Below, one piece after another: positions 9,277-18,061 of a stretch of 64,000 bases of DNA. The notes under the pieces were generated by a model. That model had not been told where the DNA came from, made no database searches, and saw only the letters and a program-made list of their open reading frames with translations. The DNA lies in NCBI GenBank assembly GCA_016840165.1, contig JAEOSU010000072.1, positions 62,001-126,000 on the forward strand, given 5' to 3'. How positions within the stretch are numbered: position 1 is the first letter of the stretch; the number at the start of each line of letters is the position of its first letter. Made by a program: the position numbers and the translations under genes. The DNA comes from Promethearchaeota archaeon (GTDB lineage: Archaea; Asgardarchaeota; Lokiarchaeia; Sigyniarchaeales; SOKP01).

Positions 9277-9804
9277 ATGGAACAAAGAAAGAAATTTCTA
9301 TTCAAAATAGTAGTTGTCGGAGATGGAGGGATAGGGAAGAGCACTATGATTCAGCGGCTTTTAACGGGAAAATATATTGCTCAGAAGATCACAATTGGAA
9401 CAGATCTCGCCAGTTATAGTGTAAAATTCGAGAATATCGATGTGAGGTTACAGATATGGGATTTTGCTGGTGAGAAAAGGTTCCGCTTTTTTCTCCCGAA
9501 TTATTCACGTGGTGCTCATGGATGTCTTTTATGTTACGATCTTACACGATATTCTAGTTTTGAACATCTACCCGAATGGTATAATATCGTTCATGATAAT
9601 AGCAATCCTATTTTTGTTCTTATTGGGGAAAAATATGATCTTGCTGAGATAAAACGTACGGTTTCTCGAAAAGATGCTGAAGAGTTTCAAAAAGAATACG
9701 ATATTCCTTACTTCTATGAGACTTCAAGTAAATCAGGATTTAATAATAATATAATTTTTGAAAAACTTACTAAAACCATTTTAGAGAAAAAAGATCTGTT
9801 ATAG
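9277..9804 (+). CDS. Ras/Rab-like small GTPase with altered G3 and G4 motifs
   Basis: The 175-residue protein has the Ras-superfamily order of motifs: P-loop GDGGIGKS (15-22), switch I threonine in TIGTD (about 39-43), G3 WDFAGEKRF (61-69) and G5 ETSSK (148-152). Two positions depart from the consensus. The switch II Gln (Gln61 of Ras) is Glu66, and G4 reads EKYD (118-121) where NKxD is expected, so the Asn that helps select guanine is Glu. There is no C-terminal cysteine for prenylation. Asgard archaea carry many such GTPases. This one may hydrolyse slowly or have relaxed base specificity; both are inferences. Confidence 0.9.
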   Translation: MEQRKKFLFKIVVVGDGGIGKSTMIQRLLTGKYIAQKITIGTDLASYSVKFENIDVRLQIWDFAGEKRFRFFLPNYSRGAHGCLLCYDLTRYSSFEHLPEWYNIVHDNSNPIFVLIGEKYDLAEIKRTVSRKDAEEFQKEYDIPYFYETSSKSGFNNNIIFEKLTKTILEKKDLL

Positions 9805-9869
9805 TCTGTATATTAAGGGTAAGAATCCTAAAACAATCAATTTGGAAAAAAAGAATAAGAAATTTAGAT

Positions 9870-10811
9870 TTATTCTAAAATATCTTTTAATTCGTCAACA
9901 TTTAGTTTTAGATACTTTGCGGTTACTAGATCTTTTCCGAGGAGATTGAGGAAATTTTTCCTTCTCTTCTTATTGAGAAATTTTTTCATCTCACTTAAAT
10001 CTGGTTCTTTATTTGTGATCTCAAGTAATTTGCCTTTTACAGCAGCATCTAATACTTTTTGACCTATATCAGTTCTAATGATTAAGAATGCTTCTCCTGA
10101 ACCTTTAGGAGCACCCCATGGGCTATAAGAGATATCTGAAAATTCACCAGAAAAATCAGTACAGTAAGAGCATCCCGTCATCCCTCCAGAAGAGCATGCA
10201 AAGCCGATCTTTAATGATGTTCTTTCCGCTCCTGTGTTAAAATCTGATACTAAGATTTTTGCTAACCCTTGAAGATGGCATGGATTTCCAATTATACCAA
10301 TGTCTCTTTTCCTGTCTAAGTATGCCTTTCCAATTCCAGTAATTAAGGGCCCCGCATTATCCATTGTTTTCTCGGGAATATAGTTCTTCGCATCTTTTGC
10401 ATTATCCACTACAACTGGAAAAGCAACTGGTGGTTTTTTGCTTTTAGGTTCGCTTAAAACAAAGTGTTTTACCACCCCAGAATTAAATGCTGCAACAACT
10501 AAATTATAGAGAATATTGTCTTTATTTTTAGATTTAACTTGTACAATATCCTTATAAACGCCTACACCTAAATCCACTCGAGTTTGCCCAAACATTTTTT
10601 GTTCAATTTCACTTACTGGTAAGAATGTTCGGGGGCATGCATTATAGCATAAACCTATTGTCTCTGCACATTCATCCACGACATAAGCCTCGCCTGTTTC
10701 TTGACTGAAGTCCATATGCGGACAAAAAGCATTGCAACTTCCACAATGTATGCATAGACCTGCATAAATTACCTCATTTTCGAGGTCTTGGCTTGATTTT
10801 TCAACTTTCAT
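9870..10811 (-). CDS. FrhB-family F420/flavin Fe-S protein
   Basis: The protein resembles the beta subunit family of coenzyme F420 hydrogenase/dehydrogenase. Near the N-terminus CIHCGSCNAFCP is a ferredoxin-type 4Fe-4S site, and a further cysteine (GLCYNACP) follows at about residue 55. In the middle IIGNPCHLQGL and FACSSGGMTGCSYC are the FrhB core, followed by GEFSDISYSPWGAPKG. The length (313) is a little short of typical. Family members bind FAD and pass electrons between F420 or ferredoxin and partner enzymes. No hydrogenase subunits are adjacent, so the partner is unknown. Confidence 0.85.
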   Translation of the reverse strand: MKVEKSSQDLENEVIYAGLCIHCGSCNAFCPHMDFSQETGEAYVVDECAETIGLCYNACPRTFLPVSEIEQKMFGQTRVDLGVGVYKDIVQVKSKNKDNILYNLVVAAFNSGVVKHFVLSEPKSKKPPVAFPVVVDNAKDAKNYIPEKTMDNAGPLITGIGKAYLDRKRDIGIIGNPCHLQGLAKILVSDFNTGAERTSLKIGFACSSGGMTGCSYCTDFSGEFSDISYSPWGAPKGSGEAFLIIRTDIGQKVLDAAVKGKLLEITNKEPDLSEMKKFLNKKRRKNFLNLLGKDLVTAKYLKLNVDELKDILE

Positions 10812-10935
10812 ATTTTTTTACTCAAAGATATTTTTTGAAATTATTAAGGAAAATCTACTATTGCAAATAAATTTAGTGTGAAATTTCACACAGTCTTTTT
10901 TGTCAAGAAAAATATAGAAATAAATGAAAAAAAAT

Positions 10936-12912
10936 TTATTTTTTAATTCTGGTATGATTCCTTTTATAAATAACGATTACGGCGAAAAGACTCAATGTAA
11001 AAATAATGACAAGAAGATCGTAGCCAGGAATTCTGGAATCAATGATGGCAATGTTAGTTGTTTCGAAGTAATCAATATAATAATTTGGAACTTGAACAAG
11101 GACGAAATCCTTTACATCACTATAATCTAAGCTTATCCTATTGGGAAGTTGATCTACATCTATAGTGAGAGTTGTTGATCCATTAATCCAATGAAGTTCT
11201 TCGTATTCTAAATATGAGAATTGTCTATAAATCTGAACTGGAATCAATTGCGAGTAAGTATATTGATGCAAATGCTCGTTAATATCATAGATGGTAAAAG
11301 TTAGCATGTTAGTAGCCAAATCGAAAACAGCATTAGTTATATCATATTCAGGAAGATACGCGTTATCAAACCAGGGATAAAAGAACCAATCTAGTGAATC
11401 GCCGGTAATTATTTCGAACATATCTACCAGATCTGATAAATCTGCAATTTCAAAATAAAACTCTCGAAAGAATAATCTTAAAGAGTTAATGAAGGCTGTG
11501 TGTCCCAGAGTTTGGCGTAGTTTTTCAAGAACTGTATTCGCTTTTGTATAGCCAATGTACCAGTAATTTGTCCCACTAATTTCACATTCGGGAACTGATT
11601 GATTGATTTTATTTGGTAATCCCCATTCTATAGAGTATTGGCGCACTTTCTGCAGCCCCCAGTAAGGTTCAAAAATATGCCAATCAGGATGGTACACATC
11701 TTTGTACCAATCTGTTACCCAGCAGACAATTCCCTCATCTAAAAATCCCCAGTCAACCTCATCAACACCTAAAAGACTATAAAACCATTGATGTGCTGTC
11801 TCATGAGCAATAATACTCTCTAAATACCAATCTCTGCCATAACTGCCCGTATAATAATCTGCGGATTCGGTTATATAAACTTGCAGTGGATATTCCATCC
11901 CTCCATAATAAGTATATTCTTGGACTACATTAAAAGTTGAATAGCAATAGTCTCCAAAGGTGTTGTGATAAAGACTAAAAGCATCTACTGCAACATCTAG
12001 GGCAAATTCATGCCAAAGATCATTTGATTTCGAAAGAAAATAACAAGAAACATTGACATCAATTCCAGGTATTATATAGGATTCTATTTCAAAATATCGG
12101 GATGCGGAAAAGGTCGCTTCCCTCACAGGTAAGTGTGGATTATAGTGTAGGATGCTTCTTCCTGCTGTAGTTGTGTTATCCAATAATTCTCCAGTAGCTG
12201 CAACCTTCATTTCTTCGGGAACATTAATTATCAGATCATAATAAGCCATGTCAAAATAGAAAGGATCCCCTACTAGTAAATACGGATCAATATTCCATCC
12301 ATCATATTCGTCGTAGACACAAGGTTGAGGATAAGCACTGGCAAATTTGAAAATTCGTGTGTCATTATAATCCCACCCGTGTTCATTTGCTCGATCAATT
12401 CCTCCATCTGGCAATGTGGTGTTGAATGAAATGATAAACGATGTCCGATTAGTTGGTTGTAAAATTGATGTGAGGTTAACCCACATAAGTTGAATTCCTG
12501 AAAATACTTCAAAATCTAATTGTTGCCGAGGCTCTTCGACCGTAGTCACGTTTAAAATGTCCATGTTACCTGCTCTCGTATTAAATTGCATGCCACTTGG
12601 ATAAATGTGAAATGGTAGTTGAGTAAAATTTACTGGATCATTATTATAAAAATCGACTGTTAAGTTTCCCTCAACAGTAGACGAATCTTCATTCAAATAA
12701 AGAGAAAGATTATAGGAGGAGAATTCATAGCCCGTAAAATTTCCCTTCGAGAACTCATCATAGTTGGATGTAGTTAGTTTTGAATCAGGAGTATTTTCCT
12801 TTAATATATATGTTGATTGCATTCCATTTGGGACAAATATCATACCTAGAAATAAACAGTGAATGAAAACAATTAAAAGGGTTAAATTTATGCACTTAAT
12901 CTTATAATTCAT
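10936..12912 (-). CDS. Membrane-anchored M1-family metallopeptidase
   Basis: This 658-residue zinc peptidase is related to aminopeptidase N. HETAHQW (370-376) gives the two zinc histidines and the catalytic Glu371, and Glu393 in GFLDEG is the third zinc ligand. The exopeptidase loop reads GGMEYP instead of GAMEN, as in many secreted M1 relatives. An N-terminal hydrophobic helix (about 8-30) and a C-terminal one (about 630-650) followed by KRNHTRIKK place the catalytic part outside the cell. Numerous N-x-S/T sites are consistent with surface glycosylation. A role in extracellular peptide breakdown is likely. Confidence 0.9.
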   Translation of the reverse strand: MNYKIKCINLTLLIVFIHCLFLGMIFVPNGMQSTYILKENTPDSKLTTSNYDEFSKGNFTGYEFSSYNLSLYLNEDSSTVEGNLTVDFYNNDPVNFTQLPFHIYPSGMQFNTRAGNMDILNVTTVEEPRQQLDFEVFSGIQLMWVNLTSILQPTNRTSFIISFNTTLPDGGIDRANEHGWDYNDTRIFKFASAYPQPCVYDEYDGWNIDPYLLVGDPFYFDMAYYDLIINVPEEMKVAATGELLDNTTTAGRSILHYNPHLPVREATFSASRYFEIESYIIPGIDVNVSCYFLSKSNDLWHEFALDVAVDAFSLYHNTFGDYCYSTFNVVQEYTYYGGMEYPLQVYITESADYYTGSYGRDWYLESIIAHETAHQWFYSLLGVDEVDWGFLDEGIVCWVTDWYKDVYHPDWHIFEPYWGLQKVRQYSIEWGLPNKINQSVPECEISGTNYWYIGYTKANTVLEKLRQTLGHTAFINSLRLFFREFYFEIADLSDLVDMFEIITGDSLDWFFYPWFDNAYLPEYDITNAVFDLATNMLTFTIYDINEHLHQYTYSQLIPVQIYRQFSYLEYEELHWINGSTTLTIDVDQLPNRISLDYSDVKDFVLVQVPNYYIDYFETTNIAIIDSRIPGYDLLVIIFTLSLFAVIVIYKRNHTRIKK

Positions 12913-13001
12913 AGTAAAAAATTACCGATTAGGTTATTAATATTCTTATAAGTTAAGTAAACTAATAAAATAATGCATTCAATAAGAAGGGAGAGAAATA
13001 G

Positions 13002-13298
13002 TTAACATTCTTCTTTATTGCTATCGTTTGAAAGGAAACGAGAACAAGTATCATCCGTTTTCTTGATAATATGTTCTCTATCTTTCCAAGTTATCCAGGT
13101 ACCGCCAGATTTCTCGAAATGAAAGCCCTCATATTGATCCACCATACTTTTGAGTGTTTTTTTGATAAAACTCCATGAGAATCCAGTTCTATCAACTAGT
13201 TCAGAAATAGCGATGGGATGATTAATCTCCAAATCTTGATTATAAAATTCAATAATCCTTTCTAATCCTGATTTTGGTGTTTTAACTTCGTGAGTCAT
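13002..13298 (-). CDS. Small winged-helix DNA-binding protein
   Basis: The 98-residue protein has the pattern of an archaeal winged helix-turn-helix: ISELVDRTGFSWSFIKKTLKSM forms the two-helix reader and FHFEKSGGTWITW looks like the beta wing. It lacks a ligand-binding domain. It stands alone between the M1 peptidase and the acyl-CoA dehydrogenase genes, both on the same strand. A local transcription factor is likely; the target is unknown. Confidence 0.65.
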   Translation of the reverse strand: MTHEVKTPKSGLERIIEFYNQDLEINHPIAISELVDRTGFSWSFIKKTLKSMVDQYEGFHFEKSGGTWITWKDREHIIKKTDDTCSRFLSNDSNKEEC

Positions 13299-13408
13299 AG
13301 TTAATACTACTCATCTTAACTTGAGTAATCTCATTTCCTACTTAAAATGAATATAAATTTATATATGAATGTTTACAATATAAGAAATCTCAATTGCTTT
13401 AAAACCGA

Positions 13409-14593
13409 TTATCTCATCTCAATAAATTTACCAGTTTTCATTAGCTCGCAAGGTTGTAAGTATTTAATACCTGATTGAGCACTCAGTTCTTCTAATATTT
13501 TACTCCATTTTTCATAATTTCTTCTACCCGGTCCGAATGGTCCTGGAAGATCCATTCCCGCTAGCATCGTATCGTCAATAGTTTTATAACTAGAAACTAC
13601 TCCCTCCTCTAAAAGCCTACATCCTTCGTTTAATTGAATAGCATAATAAGCCTCTTGATTTGATAATCCTGCTTTTCCTTCATGTTTAGTAACTGGTTTT
13701 CCTTCACTCCACTCGTAAATTCCTTTTCCTGTCTTCCTTCCTAAGTTACCTTCTTTAAGTAGTTTTGTAAGCGTTTTTCCTAGTTTAAATTCAGGTGATA
13801 TAGTTTCTGCAAAATAATTCATAGTATCACGTACTACATCAAGGCCAAAATAATCCCATTTAGCAAATGGCCCTAAACTTGGTGGAGAGACAAAATCATG
13901 ATCGATCTTTTCATAAGGAATGCCATTCTCTGTTGCCTGGTCCAATAACCAATTCATTAGAAGACTTGAAGTAATCGTTAACCGGTTAACTATGAATCCG
14001 GGGCTTTCCTTTTCTATTTTTGCTATATATCTTTTTCCTTTTAAAGCAGGTAATTTCAAACCAACTTCAATCCCAGTTTCAAATGTGGTATTCGATGTTT
14101 TCTCTCCTTTAATTACTTCTATTAATCTAAGTACAGGTATAGGAGTGAAGAAATGCATTCCGATTACTTGTTCGGGACGGTTAGAGGCCGCTGCTATTTT
14201 TGAAATACTCATTGTAGAGGTATTTGTTGCCAATATAGTACGCTTAGGAGCATAATTCCCCAATTGATTAAAAATTTCCTGCTTGAGATCCATGTTTTCC
14301 GGTACAGATTCAATCACTATATCGGCATTCTCAACTGCCTTTTTGATATCTCGAATAGTGAATAGATTTTGTTTGAGTAAATTTTGGGTACTACCTTTAC
14401 TCACCATACCCTTTAATTCCATTTTTTTTAAGCCATTTTCAATGAAATATAAAGCTTTATCTATTGTCTGCTGTGTTCTACTAAATAAAATGACTTTTTC
14501 AAAGCCAGCCATGAGTGCGACTTGCGCAATTTCACGTCCCATGGTTCCGGCACCTATCACTGTAAATTGTTTAATCCAATCAATATTAACCAT
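13409..14593 (-). CDS. 3-Hydroxyacyl-CoA dehydrogenase
   Basis: This enzyme oxidises 3-hydroxyacyl-CoA to 3-oxoacyl-CoA with NAD+. The Rossmann loop VIGAGTMGREIAQ lies at the very N-terminus, and the catalytic His follows in the GMHFFTPIPV segment (NHFFxP type), with the family segment ESPGFIVNRL next. The C-terminal helical domain contains GLGPFAKWDYFGLDV-type and GRKTGKGIYEW sequences. At about 394 residues it is longer than simple HADs and has two HAD C-terminal domains, as in archaeal forms. An upstream TTG (14605) is in frame, but ATG at 14593 fits better. No hydratase domain is fused. Confidence 0.9.
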   Translation of the reverse strand: MVNIDWIKQFTVIGAGTMGREIAQVALMAGFEKVILFSRTQQTIDKALYFIENGLKKMELKGMVSKGSTQNLLKQNLFTIRDIKKAVENADIVIESVPENMDLKQEIFNQLGNYAPKRTILATNTSTMSISKIAAASNRPEQVIGMHFFTPIPVLRLIEVIKGEKTSNTTFETGIEVGLKLPALKGKRYIAKIEKESPGFIVNRLTITSSLLMNWLLDQATENGIPYEKIDHDFVSPPSLGPFAKWDYFGLDVVRDTMNYFAETISPEFKLGKTLTKLLKEGNLGRKTGKGIYEWSEGKPVTKHEGKAGLSNQEAYYAIQLNEGCRLLEEGVVSSYKTIDDTMLAGMDLPGPFGPGRRNYEKWSKILEELSAQSGIKYLQPCELMKTGKFIEMR

Positions 14594-14634
14594 TTTCTTT
14601 TTCAACCTTAAAGACTTTCTAATAAAGAATTGCT

Positions 14635-15690
14635 TTAATTAATTAAAGTTATAGATATTATAGACCATGATATTAACATCGTTGCTATACCCAGAAAGAT
14701 TGATATTGGCAGTCCTGGTAATACTTTGTTCCTTTTTAACCCAGAAATCGTAATTCCTGTTCCAATGATTATTGCGATTGCCGTAAATATCATGACAAGA
14801 ATATCATTTGTCTGGACTAATGCACTGGATGTTAACATACTATAAAAGGCAAGATCTCCTATACCAATTTCTAATTTTGAGGTATCATATTCAGCTTCTC
14901 CTTTACTTATCTTGGTTTCTACCTCATTATCCCCAACGTCATTTCCAGATTTTTCATCCGATGCAATCTCTATCATTTCTTTAATTGGTCCCCTCTTGTA
15001 GAGAACAGCAAAGAGGTCCCAGCATGAAATTCCAATAAGAATCGCCAGAGTCGTCCATAAAGGCATAAAAACACCCATAGAAGCTCCAATTAACAAACCT
15101 ATATATAATACAATAAAATTCTTGCTAATAATTGATTTTGAGGTAAAATACAAATAAAGTATAATAACTGTGAAAATACCAGATAAAATAGGAAGAATTA
15201 TATCTGTTAGGAGATAATATAGGTCAACAATGAATGAAGTTTCGGGAAACTGTATGAAAATAACATAGATAATAATAGAACCGAAAAATAGCGTTAATGT
15301 GAATCCTATTAGCGCAATACTCAATCCAAAAACATATTTTAAGATATTGATCCCCCTCCTCTTAATGATAAAGACTAGAATGAATCCGGATATCGCTGCC
15401 AATACAGTAAAGATAATACCATTCAAAATAGCCCCTAAAACACCATATTCTCCTTCAGGAAAATAACCTCCATCTATCTGGACATCTGCTATGGTAAAAG
15501 TAAGATATGCAAGGATTCCTGAAATTACAACGACAAGAATTATTGGTATTGGATAAAGTTTAGATAAAATACGGTATGTTGGTAAAAAATGGGGAACATT
15601 ATCTTTTTTAATTACTTCTTTTGGTTTCATAGCTTGATCTTGATCCTCGTCTTGATATTGATTTTCATAGCTATTATCTTCTGAACTCAT
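14635..15690 (-). CDS. Presenilin/SPP-type intramembrane aspartyl protease
   Basis: This multi-span protein of 351 residues has about nine hydrophobic segments. Three motifs point to family A22. The first catalytic Asp is in a CWD context (Asp225; usually YD). A hydrophilic loop follows. The second Asp is in GIGD (276-279, GxGD), and PGLP (325-328) occupies the place of PALP. The family cleaves transmembrane helices of client proteins within the membrane. The first 30 residues are acidic and look cytoplasmic. The gene is 29 bases from the acyl-CoA dehydrogenase gene, but a functional link is not obvious. Confidence 0.82.
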   Translation of the reverse strand: MSSEDNSYENQYQDEDQDQAMKPKEVIKKDNVPHFLPTYRILSKLYPIPIILVVVISGILAYLTFTIADVQIDGGYFPEGEYGVLGAILNGIIFTVLAAISGFILVFIIKRRGINILKYVFGLSIALIGFTLTLFFGSIIIYVIFIQFPETSFIVDLYYLLTDIILPILSGIFTVIILYLYFTSKSIISKNFIVLYIGLLIGASMGVFMPLWTTLAILIGISCWDLFAVLYKRGPIKEMIEIASDEKSGNDVGDNEVETKISKGEAEYDTSKLEIGIGDLAFYSMLTSSALVQTNDILVMIFTAIAIIIGTGITISGLKRNKVLPGLPISIFLGIATMLISWSIISITLIN

Positions 15691-15854
15691 AAAGTTGTCA
15701 ACTAAAATTAATATCTTAATTTGCTTTAATTTATGTAATTAATTGTATTAAATAGTCATAAACTTAAATATGTAATAGTAATAGGAGATAGTAGTCAAAT
15801 TAATAAATTCATTGTATTAAACAAAAAAAAAATTACCCTTAAAGATCTGATCAT

Positions 15855-16502
15855 ATGCTAAATAGTGATTATAGAAACATATTATACCCATGTAATTTAG
15901 GAATCACACTATCAGCAGATTTTTCAGAATCCTTAACCGAAAATCTTACACGGTTTATAAATGGAGCATTTGATTCATTCTTTTATAATATATATGTGAA
16001 TAAGTGGAGCCTTAACCAACATTTTATAGTAAATCTTGGAAGAGAAGAAAATATACGCAAGAATGAGCAATTTAATGAGACAGTTACATTGTATCCAACA
16101 AATATATTTTACGCATCTCTAAAACGTATACAAAATCTTCATCGTTATTCAACTTTTAGACTAGGAATAACTAATTTACCTTTATATTCAAGTACAAAAA
16201 AGAATCTGATATTTCTCTATGGAGAAGCTCATATTAATCGAAAATGTGCGGTTGTTTCAACTTATAATTTAAGAGATATTCAAATGAATTTACAGAATGA
16301 GCCTCCAATAGTTAAAGAGAGAATAATAAAGGAATCTATTCATGAACTAGGACATTTAATTTTAGGAAATAATCATTGTATTAATTCTGATTGCGTTATG
16401 AATTATTCTAATAATCTTCAAAAAGTAGATGAAAAATCTATATTCCCTTGTAATTCTTGTGATGAAAAACTTAAAGAAATTAGAGAAATCTATAATTTTT
16501 AG
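15855..16502 (+). CDS. amzA: Archaemetzincin zinc protease
   Basis: The 215-residue protein ends with the archaemetzincin signature: HELGH (163-167), a downstream His followed by Cys, then CVM and a final CNSC pair that binds a second zinc. The segment between HELGH and the third histidine is one residue longer than usual (HELGHLILGNNHC, where HExxHxxGxxHC is the norm). The N-terminal half matches the family less clearly. The gene is divergent from the presenilin-like gene. The cellular substrates of archaeal AmzA are unknown. Confidence 0.87.
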   Translation: MLNSDYRNILYPCNLGITLSADFSESLTENLTRFINGAFDSFFYNIYVNKWSLNQHFIVNLGREENIRKNEQFNETVTLYPTNIFYASLKRIQNLHRYSTFRLGITNLPLYSSTKKNLIFLYGEAHINRKCAVVSTYNLRDIQMNLQNEPPIVKERIIKESIHELGHLILGNNHCINSDCVMNYSNNLQKVDEKSIFPCNSCDEKLKEIREIYNF

Positions 16503-16514
16503 AAATATTACTAA

Positions 16515-17762
16515 TTAGAAAGTAACATTTGGTAAGGTATGGATGAACTCTTTTACTAATTCTACTCGATTCTTTCTATCTTCACGATTATATCTTAAGG
16601 GGTATAATTGATCTATGGTAAATTTGTATAGTTTAACCCATGTTTTCGCTATTTCACTCACTTTATATTGTTGAGCAATTTTCTTTGCATTATTTCCAAA
16701 CTCTTCTCTTAAATCATCATCTTTCATTAATTTAACGGTGGATTCCTTAAATTGGTCCATATTATTAGCTAAATAGCCAGTTTTTCCATGCCTTATGATA
16801 TTTCTTATTCCACAAGCATTAGCGCCAATTGAGGGTGTTCCTTGAGCCATCGCTTCAATAAGTACCAGCCCTTCCGCTTCGATCCATGACCATAAACATG
16901 AGAGATCAGCAGTATTATATAACTTTAATAGATCAGGAAATGGTACTCTACCTGCATAAGTGACAATGTCTTTGTATGCCTTTTTCTTAACTATTCTTTT
17001 CACGTTATCACTAGATGGTCCATCGCTTCCTACTAATATCAGATGGGCATCGGGAACCTCTTTTTGAATGTTTTTAAAAGTTTTTATCACAGTCATCGGA
17101 TGCTTTTCAGGAGATAAACGTGATGCATATAACATAACTTTTTTATCCTCTAAGCCATATTTTTCACGTATTCCGTTTTCTCTTACATCTTCGTAGTAGA
17201 GCTCATGGATACCGTTACTCATACATACTATAGGTTCTTTAAACCTATAATCTAACAATAAATCCTTTTTAGATTGTGTGGCAACATGAACAAAATCATA
17301 TTTATCCAGAATATGCCTTTCATAACGCCAAATGATATCAGATTTAGATAAAAGTTTTCCTACAACAGGGACATATTGAGCCGTATAATAATGCATTGGG
17401 CTATTATGAGTTCCTATCATCGGAATACCTAAATACTTAGACCAATTTATTGCCATTGACCCAAGCGTCGCATGGGTATGAATATGGGAAATATCTAAAT
17501 AATCATGTGGACAGAAAAAAATCTTTTGGATTGGAGCACTTAGTACAAATCCAGTTTTATCCCCAATAATTGCTCCTCCGATATCATGAAAATGAAGAGT
17601 AGGTGGTTTTTTATAACCATCTTGTATACGAGGAGCAAATACATGCACATGATGACCAAGCTTCGCGATTGCTTCTGATAAAAATCTTACAGCATGCGCG
17701 GTCCCATTAATTTGGCTGTACATACTACTAAAGAAGCCGATATTCAATGTTTGCTTAGCCAT
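16515..17762 (-). CDS. GT4 glycosyltransferase
   Basis: This is a GT-B retaining glycosyltransferase of 415 residues. The N-terminal domain begins NIGFFSSMYSQINGTAHAVR, which includes the acceptor-side glycine loop, and later has HIHTHATLGSMA. The C-terminal donor domain has LYASRLSPEKHP and EAEGLVLIEAMAQG, the E-x7-E motif. It resembles archaeal and bacterial mannosyl- or glucosyltransferases of the PimB/diglucosyl-diacylglycerol type. The acceptor cannot be told from sequence; lipid or protein glycans are likely. It is convergent with the archaemetzincin gene, with a 12-base gap. Confidence 0.86.
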   Translation of the reverse strand: MAKQTLNIGFFSSMYSQINGTAHAVRFLSEAIAKLGHHVHVFAPRIQDGYKKPPTLHFHDIGGAIIGDKTGFVLSAPIQKIFFCPHDYLDISHIHTHATLGSMAINWSKYLGIPMIGTHNSPMHYYTAQYVPVVGKLLSKSDIIWRYERHILDKYDFVHVATQSKKDLLLDYRFKEPIVCMSNGIHELYYEDVRENGIREKYGLEDKKVMLYASRLSPEKHPMTVIKTFKNIQKEVPDAHLILVGSDGPSSDNVKRIVKKKAYKDIVTYAGRVPFPDLLKLYNTADLSCLWSWIEAEGLVLIEAMAQGTPSIGANACGIRNIIRHGKTGYLANNMDQFKESTVKLMKDDDLREEFGNNAKKIAQQYKVSEIAKTWVKLYKFTIDQLYPLRYNREDRKNRVELVKEFIHTLPNVTF

Positions 17763-17844
17763 ACTGTTTCCCGAAGAATAAGAATATGTTTCATATAAGC
17801 GATTTATGATTATATAAATGAGTATCTAGGTTAAAAAAGTACGC

Positions 17845-17877
17845 TTTTATTAAAATTTCGGGCGTTTTTTAATAAAA
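17845..17877. repeat. Perfect 11-bp inverted repeat in a divergent intergenic region
   Basis: TTTTATTAAAA (17845-17855) is followed after an 11-base GC-rich spacer by its exact reverse complement TTTTAATAAAA (17867-17877). It lies in the 299-base gap between the GT4 gene (leftward) and the thiolase-like gene (rightward). Apart from this repeat the gap shows only AT-rich DNA. The repeat could be a regulator site or a hairpin, or could arise by chance from low-complexity sequence. Confidence 0.4.
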
Positions 17878-18061
17878 ATACGAAATCATAAGACTTATAA
17901 GGTGGTATTTAAGTTTTACATAACGATACGACATTCAGAGATTTAATTGTTGAATTATTCTATAGTTACATTTATTTTTTTATTTTTAATAATCTCTAAT
18001 ATTTATTACTAAACAAACCATACTTAATTCTAACAGAAGTATATTGGAATTTTTATTTAAT

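Noticed and set aside
10924..11130. Rightward 68-codon frame opposite the M1 peptidase gene
   Set aside because: It runs opposite the C-terminal codons of a clearly conserved gene, has low-complexity composition and no family likeness; it is a shadow frame.
13920..14642. Two rightward frames opposite the hydroxyacyl-CoA dehydrogenase gene
   Set aside because: They are antisense to a strongly conserved enzyme and their translations show no domain; they are shadows.
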